Made by a program: the position numbers and the translations under genes
From: Chitinophaga flava
GTDB taxonomy: Bacteria > Bacteroidota > Bacteroidia > Chitinophagales > Chitinophagaceae
Assembly (NCBI RefSeq): GCF_003308995.1
Contig: NZ_QFFJ01000001.1
Location: 2,790,001-2,854,000 of the forward strand
DNA length: 64,000 nt
Direction of reading: 5' to 3'
Part shown: piece by piece, positions 16,888 to 25,949 of the stretch
How the letters are laid out: every line of letters starts with the position of its first letter
How positions within the stretch are numbered: the stretch's first letter is position 1
The notes under the pieces: generated by a model
Database searches by the model: none
What the model saw: the letters and a program-made list of their open reading frames with translations, nothing else
Told to the model about the DNA's origin: nothing

Positions 16888-17937
16888 TCAGAGTAACGGC
16901 ATTACCACCCTGGCTTCTACCGTTGCCTCGTCTTTATTTCTGATGTCAAAGGTAGCCCTGTTTCCAAACAAAATACTTAATCGTTGCCGCGTACTCTGTA
17001 ATCCAAATCCATGGCCATTGAGAACATTTTTCTCCACCAGCTGGCCGGTATTTTCGATCATGATTTCATGTTCCATGTTGTTCAACCGGGAAGCGATAAA
17101 GACTGTTCCGCCACTCACTACCCTGGAAATGCCATGTTTGATAGCGTTTTCCACCAGTGTTTGCAACATCATGGGCGGCACCTGCAGCCCCAGTGTATCG
17201 GGATCTATTTCATACCTTACCTGTAATCGCTCTTCAAAGCGGATATGCTCCAATGCAAGGTAATCCTTTACAATATTTAATTCACTCTCCAGGCTCACCG
17301 TTTCCATCTTTTCTGTAGCCATGGAACTACGCAGGATATTGGAAAGCTCCGTAATGGCCGTCCTTGCCCGCTGCGGGTTCTCATCCACCAGTGCCCGGAT
17401 GCTGTTGAGCGCGTTAAAGATAAAATGAGGATTCAGCTGTGCCTTGATCGTTTTAAGCTCCAGTTCCCTTACAGTTGCTTCCAGCTTCAGCCGGTCTACC
17501 TGTGAAATCCGGTTTCGGTCCACATAATGCCCGATGAAATATATCGCCCACCAGATAAAGGAAACAGCAAAACAGGATACATAACCTCTGTCCAGCAGGT
17601 TCTGCAGGAAGTTCTTACTCCGGGGAGGATTACCCACCAGATAATCCAACACCAGATTATACACAAAATACAAAACCACACTGGTACTTAATACCAGCAC
17701 CAGATATAGTACCAACTGCTTTTCAGAACTGAAACTTCCCCAGCCTCTGAGCTTGTTTAACAAAGCTCTGAACAAATGAGTAGAAAGAATACCGCACAGT
17801 ACAAAGATGATCAGGTAGATCATCGCAGTTTGCAGATTTGGTTTTTTCAGCGTGAAACTGAAGAATACATTGATCAGGAAATACGCCGACCACCCTAACA
17901 ATTGTCCCCACCAGTATTTATATACTTGTTTAAACAT
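16888..17937 (-). CDS. LytS/YehU-type sensor histidine kinase
   Basis: 349 residues. Four membrane helices (about 14-30, 38-55, 75-98, 118-137), a short coiled coil, then the His_kinase domain with AQLNPHFIFNALNSI (phospho-acceptor H171) and an HATPase_c region with MLQTLVENAIKHGIS (N box) and GHGFGLQSTRQRL (G box). It has no periplasmic sensor domain, so the stimulus is probably sensed in the membrane. The partner is the LytTR regulator just downstream. Targets are unknown. Confidence 0.94.
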   Translation of the reverse strand: MFKQVYKYWWGQLLGWSAYFLINVFFSFTLKKPNLQTAMIYLIIFVLCGILSTHLFRALLNKLRGWGSFSSEKQLVLYLVLVLSTSVVLYFVYNLVLDYLVGNPPRSKNFLQNLLDRGYVSCFAVSFIWWAIYFIGHYVDRNRISQVDRLKLEATVRELELKTIKAQLNPHFIFNALNSIRALVDENPQRARTAITELSNILRSSMATEKMETVSLESELNIVKDYLALEHIRFEERLQVRYEIDPDTLGLQVPPMMLQTLVENAIKHGISRVVSGGTVFIASRLNNMEHEIMIENTGQLVEKNVLNGHGFGLQSTRQRLSILFGNRATFDIRNKDEATVEARVVMPLL

Positions 17938-18123
17938 CCATTTAAATTAGTAAACTTCCCAAGTATACCAAAAATACCGTATGACACACCCTAACGGAAT
18001 CTAAAATGTTATAAATGGCGAATCAAAACCGGTAAATGGTGAATCCCACCTGCCGAATGGCTGGTATTCCGGCTATATGGGGTTTTTCCCGCCCAATATC
18101 GCATGATAACCCATATTTTTTAG

Positions 18124-18131
18124 TAGTTTTG
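18124..18131 (+). promoter_or_regulatory. TAnnTTTG box upstream of dxs
   Basis: TAGTTTTG lies 30 bp upstream of the dxs ATG and matches the Bacteroidota -7 box. No good TTTG is seen at the -33 position. Confidence 0.45.
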
Positions 18132-18160
18132 TTTTTAATTAAACCCTGGATTATCAAATT

Positions 18161-20086
18161 ATGAATATCACGGCCGGTTCACTTTTAAGCCAGATTAATT
18201 ACCCAGCGGATTTGAGAAAGCTGAGCAAAGACCAGCTTCATCAGGTGTGTGATGAACTACGTCAGTATATTATTGACGTGGTAAGTGTGCATGGCGGCCA
18301 CTTTGCTGCCAGCCTGGGCGTAGTGGAGCTCACAGTAGCCCTGCACTATGTATTTAATACTCCTTACGACCAGCTGGTATGGGACGTAGGGCATCAGGCG
18401 TATGGACATAAGATCCTTACCGGTCGCCGCGATTCCTTTCCGACTAACCGGAAATACAAAGGCATCAGCGGATTTCCCAAAAGAGACGAAAGCGAATACG
18501 ATACCTTCGGAGTAGGGCACTCCTCTACCTCCATCTCCGCTGCATTGGGCATGGCCATGGCCTCCCACTACAAAGGAGAGTTCGACCGCCAGCATATCGC
18601 CGTTATCGGCGATGGCGCCATGACTGCCGGTATGGCCTTCGAAGCACTCAATCACGCCGGTGTGGCCAATGCCAACGTGCTGATTATCCTCAACGATAAC
18701 TGCATGTCTATCGACCCGAACGTGGGTGCGCTCAAAGAATACCTGACAGATATCACTACTTCTCCCACCTATAACAAACTGAGGGACGATGTATGGAACC
18801 TGCTCGGTAAACTGCCGGTAGGAAAACGCTTTACCCGCGAAATGGCCTCCAAACTGGAAGCTTCCCTCAAAGGTGTGGTGTCTAAATCCAGTAACCTCTT
18901 CGAATCCCTGCAGATGCGCTATTTTGGCCCTATCGACGGCCACAATATCACCAAACTGGCCGATACCCTGCAGGATCTGAAAGATATTCCCGGCCCTAAA
19001 CTGCTGCATATCGTTACCACCAAAGGGAAAGGTTATGCCCTCGCAGAAAAGGACCAGACTACCTGGCACGCTCCAGGCCTCTTCGATAAAATCACCGGCG
19101 AAATATTCAAAAAAATCCCGGACAGACCGCAACCTCCCAAATACCAGGACGTTTTCGGCCATACCATTATCGAACTGGCAGAGAAAAACGATAAAATCAT
19201 CGGTATCACCCCCGCCATGCCTTCCGGCTCTTCCCTCAAATTTATGATGGAAAAGATGCCTGACAGAGCCTTCGATGTCGGTATCTGCGAACAACACGCC
19301 GTTACCCTCTCCGCCGGCATGGCCACACAGGGTATGCGCGTGTTCTGTAATATCTACTCTTCTTTCTTCCAGCGCGCCTTCGATCAGGCCGTTCACGATG
19401 TGGCCATCCAGGACCTCCCCGTGGTTTTCTGCCTCGACAGGGCAGGACTGGTAGGAGAAGACGGACCTACTCACCACGGTGCTTACGATATCGCCTACAT
19501 GCGTAGCATTCCTAACGTCATCATCAGCGCACCGATGAACGAAGAAGAACTGCGTAACCTCATGTACAGCGCCCAACTGGAAGAAAATACCCATCCGTAC
19601 GTGATCCGGTACCCCCGTGGTCAAGGTGTCATGCCCGAATGGAGAACTCCTTTTAAAGCCATCAAAGCCGGCACAGGACGTAAGATCCGCGACGGCAAGG
19701 ATATAGCCATCCTTTCCATCGGTCATATAGGCAACTTCGTAACAGAAGCCTGCAAAGAACTGATCAGCGACGGACTGCAACCTGCCCACTACGATATGCG
19801 GTTCGTAAAACCACTCGACGAAGCCATGCTGCACGAAGTGTTCAGCAAATTCGACAAAGTGATCACCGTGGAAGATGGCTCCATCAAAGGTGGCTTCGGC
19901 AGCGCCATACTGGAGTTCATGGCAGAACATCACTACACATCCAAGATTCGTATACTCGGTATCCCCGACAGGATCATAGAACACGGTAAACCGGATGAAC
20001 TGTTCCGCGAATGCGGATACGATCCCGCCGGTATCGCCCGCGCCACCAGAGAAATGCTGCGCGAGAAAATTACCGTGACTATCTAA
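18161..20086 (+). CDS. dxs: 1-deoxy-D-xylulose-5-phosphate synthase
   Basis: 641 residues, full family length. It condenses pyruvate and glyceraldehyde-3-phosphate with thiamine diphosphate in the first step of the MEP isoprenoid pathway, also feeding thiamine and pyridoxal synthesis. Visible: LVWDVGHQAYGHKILTGR and KRDESEYDTFGVGHSSTSIS (substrate and cofactor contacts near 75-125), the TPP/Mg motif GDGAMTAGMAFEALNHAG (about 150-167), the second half GICEQHAVTLSAGMA with the catalytic Glu, and DRAGLVGEDGPTHHG. It lies downstream of pcrB by 2.2 kb; both use isoprenoids, but the two-component pair on the opposite strand lies between them. Confidence 0.97.
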   Translation: MNITAGSLLSQINYPADLRKLSKDQLHQVCDELRQYIIDVVSVHGGHFAASLGVVELTVALHYVFNTPYDQLVWDVGHQAYGHKILTGRRDSFPTNRKYKGISGFPKRDESEYDTFGVGHSSTSISAALGMAMASHYKGEFDRQHIAVIGDGAMTAGMAFEALNHAGVANANVLIILNDNCMSIDPNVGALKEYLTDITTSPTYNKLRDDVWNLLGKLPVGKRFTREMASKLEASLKGVVSKSSNLFESLQMRYFGPIDGHNITKLADTLQDLKDIPGPKLLHIVTTKGKGYALAEKDQTTWHAPGLFDKITGEIFKKIPDRPQPPKYQDVFGHTIIELAEKNDKIIGITPAMPSGSSLKFMMEKMPDRAFDVGICEQHAVTLSAGMATQGMRVFCNIYSSFFQRAFDQAVHDVAIQDLPVVFCLDRAGLVGEDGPTHHGAYDIAYMRSIPNVIISAPMNEEELRNLMYSAQLEENTHPYVIRYPRGQGVMPEWRTPFKAIKAGTGRKIRDGKDIAILSIGHIGNFVTEACKELISDGLQPAHYDMRFVKPLDEAMLHEVFSKFDKVITVEDGSIKGGFGSAILEFMAEHHYTSKIRILGIPDRIIEHGKPDELFRECGYDPAGIARATREMLREKITVTI

Positions 20087-20112
20087 CATCAATACAACTT
20101 ACGTTACAGATA

Positions 20113-20171
20113 AAGGAGCGAAGATCCGGCCGGAAAGTTCAATATCCACGGCTTATCTTCGCTCCTTATTT
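20113..20171 (+). terminator. Hairpin terminator after dxs (GGAGCGAAGAT family)
   Basis: Thirteen-base arms (20113-20125, ending GGAGCGAAGAT, and 20155-20167) enclose a 29-base loop, followed by ATTTATTT. The same 11-mer occurs in the hairpins at 35526-35566 and 51725-51857. Confidence 0.65.
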
Positions 20172-20198
20172 ATTTGTACGCCTGTAATTAACAGCCAT

Positions 20199-21242
20199 AT
20201 GTATTTTCAGTTAAGGATCGTTGATATAAAAAAGGAAACACCCGGCACCTACACCTATTACCTCGAAAATACAGCGCCGGAGCCTATCCCTTATCAGGCA
20301 GGCCAGTTCCTGACCTTCATCATCTATGTCAATAACAAGGAATATCGCCGCTCTTATTCTTTCAGCTCTACACCCGGTATCGACCCACTAATAGCCGTTA
20401 CCATCCGCGAAAAAGAAAACGGCGAAATATCCCGCCATATACTGCGGTCCTGGCAGAAAGGGGACATCGTCACCTCACTGGAGCCCTCCGGAAGATTTGT
20501 TTTTGCACCTATTCCTTCGGGAGAACGTGATATCTTCCTCCTCGCCGCCGGCAGCGGCATTACGCCCGTATTCTCCCTGCTCAAACAAATACTGCAGGAT
20601 GAACCTGCTGCCAGAATAACCCTCATTTACAGCAATACATCGCCTGAAAGGACTATTTTCTACGAACAACTACAAACACTGCAATCCCGGCATCCGCAAC
20701 TGAAATGCCTCTTTCTTTTTAGTAATGACCCTGACAGTAACCACACTTACAGAAGGCTCAACAATATCCTGCTCGAACTGCTGGTCACTGAACACCTCCT
20801 GTTCCATAAAACAGATGCGCAGTTCTTCCTCTGCGGGCCGCCGGAATATATGCGCATGATAATGCTGACTCTCCATTTCATGGGCTTCAGCGACGCGCAA
20901 ATGCATAAAGAAAACTTTGTGGTGAATACCGAAGCCCGGCTGTCCAAAACAACCCTGCCTACAGATACTACACCGCGGGAAGTCAACATACTGCTGCGCA
21001 ACGAAACCTATACCCTCACCGTACCTGCCAATCAAACTATCCTGAGCTATGCACTCGAACATGATGTGCCGCTTCCATATAGCTGTAAGGGTGGTGTATG
21101 CGGTTCCTGTACAGCACTATGCACCAGCGGTAAAGTATGGATGCCTGTTAATGAAGTGCTCACAGACAAAGAGCTGGCAGAAGGGCTGATCCTCACCTGT
21201 GTCGGTTATCCTGCCAGTGAAAAGATCAATATTGAATTATAA
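20199..21242 (+). CDS. Flavin reductase with C-terminal 2Fe-2S ferredoxin domain (PaaE/Hcr-like)
   Basis: 347 residues in three domains: an FAD-binding barrel (1-100) with YQAGQFLTF and RRSYSFSS, an NAD(P)-binding domain (about 105-235) with IFLLAAGSGITPVFSLLKQ and FFLCGPPEYM, and a plant-type 2Fe-2S ferredoxin (about 255-347) with ligands C296, C301, C304 (CKGGVCGSC) and C334. The family passes electrons from NAD(P)H to an oxygenase, hybrid-cluster protein or desaturase. No such partner gene is adjacent, so the electron acceptor is unknown. It starts 30 bp after the dxs hairpin terminator and has its own ATG. Confidence 0.92.
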   Translation: MYFQLRIVDIKKETPGTYTYYLENTAPEPIPYQAGQFLTFIIYVNNKEYRRSYSFSSTPGIDPLIAVTIREKENGEISRHILRSWQKGDIVTSLEPSGRFVFAPIPSGERDIFLLAAGSGITPVFSLLKQILQDEPAARITLIYSNTSPERTIFYEQLQTLQSRHPQLKCLFLFSNDPDSNHTYRRLNNILLELLVTEHLLFHKTDAQFFLCGPPEYMRMIMLTLHFMGFSDAQMHKENFVVNTEARLSKTTLPTDTTPREVNILLRNETYTLTVPANQTILSYALEHDVPLPYSCKGGVCGSCTALCTSGKVWMPVNEVLTDKELAEGLILTCVGYPASEKINIEL

Positions 21243-21338
21243 AGTATCATAATATTTGTTTAATTATCAATCATATCTGTCTGCGTATTATTTTTCCCAT
21301 GTGATTTTTTTTATTTAAATTTTGAGGAAATTCGAGAA

Positions 21339-22481
21339 ATGCAACGCTCCCCGATAAAGATTGCTTGTTTGTGTTTGCTTTTTGTAATCATTGTTATTAA
21401 TGCTTACCTGCTCGCTGGAAGCGAATCATCTACTCAGAAAACCTGGCTTATTCTGAATGAAATTGTATTGTGTAGCGCATTTCTGTTATTAACAATTCCG
21501 CTGATCCGCAAGCCGGCTGTTTCCGAATTCGAAAACCTCTTTATGACTCACCCCATTCCCATGTGGGTTTATGAGAAAGATACCCTGCGATTCCTCTATG
21601 TCAACCATTCCGCCTGTCACAAATACGGTTATACAAGAGAAGAATTTCTCCAACTAACGATCAGGGATATACGGGAACATGAAGAGTTGGATGCACTGAT
21701 GGAAAATGTACGCGAACGTTGTAACGGAACAGAGTATCGGGGCATATGGAAACACCGCCAGAAAAACGGAGAAAATTTTTTCGTGGAAATATACGCTCAC
21801 TCTGCCATGTATGATGGGAAAGATGCCCGTTTTATTATGGCCAAAGATGTGAACGAACAGGTAAAAGCAGCGAGAGAAGCACATCAGCTGGGTGTACGGT
21901 ACGAACTGCTGGCACAAGCTACCAACGATGCCATCTACGACCGCAACATGCAAACCAACGCCATCATCTGGAAACATGGACTGGAAAGCTTCTTCCAGCC
22001 ACCTGTCGAATCCGGCGCCGACCTCTACGAATGGTGGCGCACCCATATTCATCCGGCAGATGGACCAGCTGTTATGAGCTCGCTTGAAACCTGTACCCAG
22101 AACAAGATCAATTACTGGTCACAACAATACCGCTTCCGATGCCCCGATGGCACTTACAAATACGTAGTAGACCGCGCTTTCGTCATCTACGAAAACAATC
22201 AGCCCATACGGATGATCGGTATCGTACAGGATATAGATAAGTATATCAAACAGGCCGTACGTCTCGAAGCACAGAATAAAACACTCCGGGAAATAGCCTG
22301 GATCAATTCACATGAAATACGCAGACCCGTTGTCTCTATCCTCAGTATTGCAAACCTCTTCGATAAAAGCAATCAGGATATTCATCTCAACTCGCGTTTA
22401 ATGGAATGGCTACATCAGTCCACCCTGCAACTGGATGAAATTATTCATAAGATAGAGCATAAGGTGAAGAATATAGAATAG
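21339..22481 (+). CDS. Membrane PAS-domain sensor with HisKA-like end but no kinase domain
   Basis: 380 residues. Two membrane helices (about 8-27 and 38-56), two PAS domains (about 63-170, with FLYVNHSACHKYGYTREEFL; and about 185-305, with WWRTHIHPADGPAVM and YRFRCPDGTYKYV), then a coiled segment with WINSHEIRRPVVSILS, which resembles the H box (H325) of a histidine kinase. The protein stops about 55 residues later with no HATPase_c domain (no N, G1 or G2 boxes). The stop codon is clean and the next gene is convergent, so this is not an obvious frameshift. It may be a phosphotransfer, dimerising or decoy partner of another kinase. Confidence 0.85.
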   Translation: MQRSPIKIACLCLLFVIIVINAYLLAGSESSTQKTWLILNEIVLCSAFLLLTIPLIRKPAVSEFENLFMTHPIPMWVYEKDTLRFLYVNHSACHKYGYTREEFLQLTIRDIREHEELDALMENVRERCNGTEYRGIWKHRQKNGENFFVEIYAHSAMYDGKDARFIMAKDVNEQVKAAREAHQLGVRYELLAQATNDAIYDRNMQTNAIIWKHGLESFFQPPVESGADLYEWWRTHIHPADGPAVMSSLETCTQNKINYWSQQYRFRCPDGTYKYVVDRAFVIYENNQPIRMIGIVQDIDKYIKQAVRLEAQNKTLREIAWINSHEIRRPVVSILSIANLFDKSNQDIHLNSRLMEWLHQSTLQLDEIIHKIEHKVKNIE

Positions 22482-22485
22482 TCTG

Positions 22486-22863
22486 CTACACCTCATTCAT
22501 CATAAAATGATTGAAATCTTCTTTCAGCTCAATAAATAGTTTCTGAAAAATCTCCATGCGGCGTTGCAGGGTTTCGTAGTCGCATACAGGCCGGTCGTCG
22601 TGGATGACCGTTTGTGGATGGTCCGACTGGCTTTTGGCAAATTGTTTAATATCGTGGAACATCTCGTCGGCAACTTCCCGCTGTCTTAACAAACGGTTCT
22701 CAAAGTGTTCGACACTTTTCATTACTTCTTCCGGTGCAACACTAAGCGCAATTTGCTCCAGTCGCTCCCGCATCAGTTGCACTTCTTCTCTTACTTCGTT
22801 TACCTCCTCCTTCCAGGAGTCGATCTGATGGATCAGATCTTCAGGCTGTGTTGTAATTTCCAT
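22486..22863 (-). CDS. Coiled-coil hypothetical protein
   Basis: 125 residues, acidic, almost all helical, with long heptad-like stretches (WKEEVNEVREEVQLMRERL and FQKLFIELKEDFNHFM). No signal peptide, membrane helix or recognised domain. The frame is open to 22911, but the ATG at 22863 (MEITTQPEDL) is the more natural start. It converges with the PAS sensor gene, whose stop is 4 bp away, with no terminator between the two, so their transcripts probably overlap. Confidence 0.7.
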   Translation of the reverse strand: MEITTQPEDLIHQIDSWKEEVNEVREEVQLMRERLEQIALSVAPEEVMKSVEHFENRLLRQREVADEMFHDIKQFAKSQSDHPQTVIHDDRPVCDYETLQRRMEIFQKLFIELKEDFNHFMMNEV

Positions 22864-23031
22864 GGTGTATTGATTTATCCATTTATAAAATGATGATTCA
22901 TCATTACCCAATCAGTAATTTCAATATCCACTTGGCAGTTTACATTCCGCAATTATTAACAAAGACCTACTTCTAAGATACGATCTTTTTTGATGCCGAC
23001 CTCATAACTTTCGTACTTCCTCACTTGTTAT

Positions 23032-23745
23032 TCAGAGATATATACCAAACTCCGGAAACCGGTTTAATGCCTCCAGAATACCACCAGCACCAATGCAGTC
23101 CGATTGCAGCACATTGGGCATTCCCGCTGTACGGACCAGCAATTCGGGTTCTGCATCTCCCACAACCACCCCTTTAAATCCCATCTCAAACATGGAATAA
23201 TCATTCATAGAATCGCCAGCTACCAATACCTGATGATGCGGTAACGACAGCACTCCTAACAACTGTTGCAGTGTATTGCCTTTATTCACTCCTTTAGGAA
23301 GAACATCCAGGTATTTTCCGGCAGACAATACCAGATCACACTGCAGCGATTCCGCTACCTGCCTGGCTGTTTCAATATCAGTAGCATCATCATAATAATA
23401 GGAACAACGATACTGCTGCTGTGCCTCCTGATGCAATAACCCCTTCACCGATTTCAGTTTTTCCCTCACCTCATCTCCGGGCCATAACCCCGCAATGGCA
23501 GACTGTACAGGTTCTACCGCCACCAGTGAAGCCAGGTGTGTTACGGTAGCACCCACATCACAGATAATATATTCCGGCCTGGGCAAAGCAGGATCTTCCA
23601 GTAATGTCAGTACACTACGTATACCCCTTCCCGTTACAAATACCAGTTGTATGTCTTCCCGGCTGCGCACCAGTTCATATAACTGTGCTTTGTCGGCCGC
23701 TGAGCCAGCCAGGAATGTTCCGTCAAGATCTGTTGCTAATAACAT
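23032..23745 (-). CDS. HAD-superfamily phosphatase, sucrose-phosphatase-like (HAD-IIB)
   Basis: 237 residues. Motif I DLDGT (D6, D8), motif II in LVFVTGRG, motif III Lys in LPKGVNKGNTL and motif IV AGDSMNDYSMF are all present, with the cap between motifs II and III of the Cof/S6PP type. The closest known roles are sucrose-6-phosphate or mannosylfructose-phosphate phosphatase; no synthase partner is adjacent, so the sugar phosphate is unknown. Single-gene unit. Confidence 0.85.
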   Translation of the reverse strand: MLLATDLDGTFLAGSAADKAQLYELVRSREDIQLVFVTGRGIRSVLTLLEDPALPRPEYIICDVGATVTHLASLVAVEPVQSAIAGLWPGDEVREKLKSVKGLLHQEAQQQYRCSYYYDDATDIETARQVAESLQCDLVLSAGKYLDVLPKGVNKGNTLQQLLGVLSLPHHQVLVAGDSMNDYSMFEMGFKGVVVGDAEPELLVRTAGMPNVLQSDCIGAGGILEALNRFPEFGIYL

Positions 23746-23824
23746 CTTTATTTTCTGCTGTTGAATGCGTCAAGATAAAAGGTTTAGACGTGTAATACAA
23801 ATTCAGCCATGGCAAACTACCCGC

Positions 23825-23858
23825 AAAAACAAGAGACCGGCCTTCCGGCGGTCTCTTG
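23825..23858 (-). terminator. Terminator after pirin gene (minus strand)
   Basis: Ten-base arms CAAGAGACCG (23830-23839) and CGGTCTCTTG (23849-23858), loop of 9, followed on the minus strand by TTTTTGCGGG. Confidence 0.85.
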
Positions 23859-23893
23859 CTGCATATAACGGGTTAATATATCTCACTAAATAA

Positions 23894-24607
23894 TCAGTTC
23901 AGCATAGGCACATCTATCAACAAAAATTTTGCCGGTTTCACTACTTCCACTGTTACCTTTTCGTAATCAGTTAATCCGATCGCGTCTCTTGTCGTTAATA
24001 CTTCATCAGCTACTTTTATTTCACCATCAATCAGGAAGAGGTAAGAACCAATACCAGATTGTTTAGGTGTCAGGTCAATCTTACGGCCTGCTTCAAAATC
24101 CCCCAGCGAAAACCAGGTGTCCTGATGGAGTGTCAGTGCACCATCAGTAGCATCGGGTGAAATCACCACCTGTAAAGTGTTTTCACGAGCTGCCGGATCG
24201 AAGGTACGCTGATCATAGCGGGGTGTAATATTTCTTTCTTTCGGAAAAACCCATATCTGCAGGAAGTTGGCGTCTTCTGTTTTCGATGCATTAAATTCTG
24301 AATGTACAATACCGGTACCGGCACTCATTACCTGCACATCATTTTTTCTGATCACTTCATGTCTGCCGGTATTATCGCGGTGTTCCATACTACCGTCGAG
24401 AACGATAGACACAATCTCCATATTGTCGTGCGGGTGCGCACCGAAGCCCATACCACCTTTCACATAGTCGTCGTTGAATACACGCAGCGCGCCGAAATGT
24501 ATCCTGGCGGGATCATAATAATTGGCGAAGCTGAAAGTATGATGGCTCTTTAACCAGCCGTGATTTGCATAACCTCTGTTATCTGCACGATGTATAATCT
24601 TTTCCAT
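23894..24607 (-). CDS. Pirin family protein (YhhW-like)
   Basis: 237 residues, a double-cupin pirin. N-terminal cupin with the metal ligands in GFGAHPHDNMEIVSIVLDGS and GIVHSEFNAS; a smaller C-terminal cupin. Bacterial pirins of this length resemble E. coli YhhW, a quercetin dioxygenase in vitro, and often act with redox stress genes. It is the last gene of the minus-strand cluster containing OsmC, nitroreductase, YceI and another pirin, but has its own 134-bp gap and a terminator before it. Confidence 0.93.
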   Translation of the reverse strand: MEKIIHRADNRGYANHGWLKSHHTFSFANYYDPARIHFGALRVFNDDYVKGGMGFGAHPHDNMEIVSIVLDGSMEHRDNTGRHEVIRKNDVQVMSAGTGIVHSEFNASKTEDANFLQIWVFPKERNITPRYDQRTFDPAARENTLQVVISPDATDGALTLHQDTWFSLGDFEAGRKIDLTPKQSGIGSYLFLIDGEIKVADEVLTTRDAIGLTDYEKVTVEVVKPAKFLLIDVPMLN

Positions 24608-24686
24608 AACTTAATCTCCTTGTTTAACAATACAAAGATCGGTATAAAGAAGGGGGAGAGAAATGGATGATATGTTGAAAAACGTG

Positions 24687-24719
24687 GACAAAAAAAATGC
24701 AGCGGAAAACCGCTGCATT
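24687..24719 (-). terminator. Terminator after osmC-like gene
   Basis: Arms AATGCAGCGG (24696-24705) and CCGCTGCATT (24710-24719), loop AAAA, followed on the minus strand by TTTTTTGTCC. Confidence 0.92.
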
Positions 24720-24741
24720 CCCATAAATTTTATTGTTCCGG

Positions 24742-25152
24742 TTATACCAGTACAGCATCCATAGTGATATTGGTATTCAGCAGTTTGCTGATAGGGCAGT
24801 TTGCTTTTGCATCAGCGGCCATTTCAGCAAATTTAGCTGCGTCCAGTCCGGGAACGCTGGCTTTTACTTCCAGATGGCTGGAGGTAATAGCACCGTTTTC
24901 CAGGGTGATGGTGCATTTTGTATCTATACTGCCTGGTGTTAAACCTGCACCGGAAATTACGAAGCTCAGTTTCATCGTAAAACAGCCGGCATGGGCCGCA
25001 GCAACCAGCTCTTCAGGATTGGTACCAACGCCTTCTTCAAAACGGCTGCTGTAAGAGTACTGCGTGTTGTTTAATACAGTAGACTGGGAAGTCAGTGTAC
25101 CCTTTCCTTCTTTACCGGTGCCTTGCCAATTGGCAGTTGCAGTTCTTTTCAT
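24742..25152 (-). CDS. OsmC/Ohr family peroxiredoxin-like protein
   Basis: 136 residues. The two redox cysteines of the family are present: C57 (AAAHAGCFTM) and C119 (KANCPISKLL), with the GTNPEELVAAAHAGCF signature of the OsmC branch. The enzyme reduces organic hydroperoxides with thiol cofactors. It is flanked on both sides by terminators, so it is a single-gene unit within the stress cluster. Confidence 0.95.
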   Translation of the reverse strand: MKRTATANWQGTGKEGKGTLTSQSTVLNNTQYSYSSRFEEGVGTNPEELVAAAHAGCFTMKLSFVISGAGLTPGSIDTKCTITLENGAITSSHLEVKASVPGLDAAKFAEMAADAKANCPISKLLNTNITMDAVLV

Positions 25153-25235
25153 ATTATAGTGCTTTTATAAATTTGAGGTGATTAATCCGTGAGAGGCCTC
25201 AAATTACAAAAATAAACAGGATTATCGTGATTAAA

Positions 25236-25270
25236 ATAAATAACCTGACGGGTAGGTCCCGTCAGGTTAT
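25236..25270 (-). terminator. Terminator after nitroreductase gene
   Basis: Thirteen-base arms (25240-25252 and 25258-25270, core AACCTGACGGG) with a 5-nt loop, followed on the minus strand by TTTTAATCAC. Confidence 0.85.
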
Positions 25271-25295
25271 GTCCGTTAATGCCTTGCTTGCCGCC

Positions 25296-25925
25296 TTAGA
25301 TTAATTCTACTAATTCAGCTATCGGTTTCCTTACTTTCTTTGCGTGTTGCATAACATCATCTTCCGCTCTGAAACCAATGGCTGCAATCACTACTGTAGC
25401 CAGTCCCTTTTCTTTCAGTCCTAAAATCTCGTCGTATTGAGCTGCGTCGAAACCTTCCATAGGACAAGCATCAATACCTTCTGCAGCTGCAGCAGTAAGC
25501 AATGTGCCCAGTGCCAGATAAGCCTGTTTGGAAGTCCATACAGCTATTCCTGCTTCATCCAGTCTGTTAATAGTTCCTTTCATCACACCATTAAATCCTG
25601 CGAGATCTTCCGGATTGATATTACGGACAGCCGCTATATTATTCGTATAATCGTCTACGTGAGTTTCGTTCAGATTGCTTATTCTGGCAAACACTACCAG
25701 CTGTGATGCATCAGTGATCTGTGGCTGGTTCCAGGATGCTGCTTTCAGTCTTTCCCTGATGGCTGGATTTTCAATGACCAGCATCTTGTAAGGCTGCAGG
25801 CCATAAGACGAGGCAGAAAGCCGTGTAGCGGTTGTAAGCCTGTCCAGCTGAGCAGCAGTCAGTTTTCTGGTGCTATCAAATTTTTTCACGGCATAACGCC
25901 ATTCCAGTTTCTCTAAGATATCCAT
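25296..25925 (-). CDS. Nitroreductase family NAD(P)H oxidoreductase
   Basis: 209 residues, NfsB/FMN-dependent type. Visible: RYAVKKFDSTRKL (FMN phosphate contact) near the N terminus, LSASSYGLQPYKMLVIENPA, and AAAAEGIDACPMEGFDAAQY with the conserved PMEGF and the C-terminal RKPIAELVEL. The family reduces nitro and quinone compounds. Start at 25925, 24 bp after the YceI stop codon on the same strand, so the two are probably co-transcribed. Confidence 0.93.
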   Translation of the reverse strand: MDILEKLEWRYAVKKFDSTRKLTAAQLDRLTTATRLSASSYGLQPYKMLVIENPAIRERLKAASWNQPQITDASQLVVFARISNLNETHVDDYTNNIAAVRNINPEDLAGFNGVMKGTINRLDEAGIAVWTSKQAYLALGTLLTAAAAEGIDACPMEGFDAAQYDEILGLKEKGLATVVIAAIGFRAEDDVMQHAKKVRKPIAELVELI

Positions 25926-25949
25926 GATTGTGTCTTTATCGTTTTGGGG

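Noticed and set aside
18257..20092. 611-residue antisense ORF opposite dxs
   Set aside because: It is a mirror of the GC-biased third positions of dxs; the composition (many His, Phe and Val) is that of an antisense shadow and dxs is certain.
22864..22911. Upstream start for the coiled-coil protein
   Set aside because: The extra 16 residues (MGNDESSFYKWINQYT) do not continue the heptad pattern, and the inner ATG gives a compact protein.
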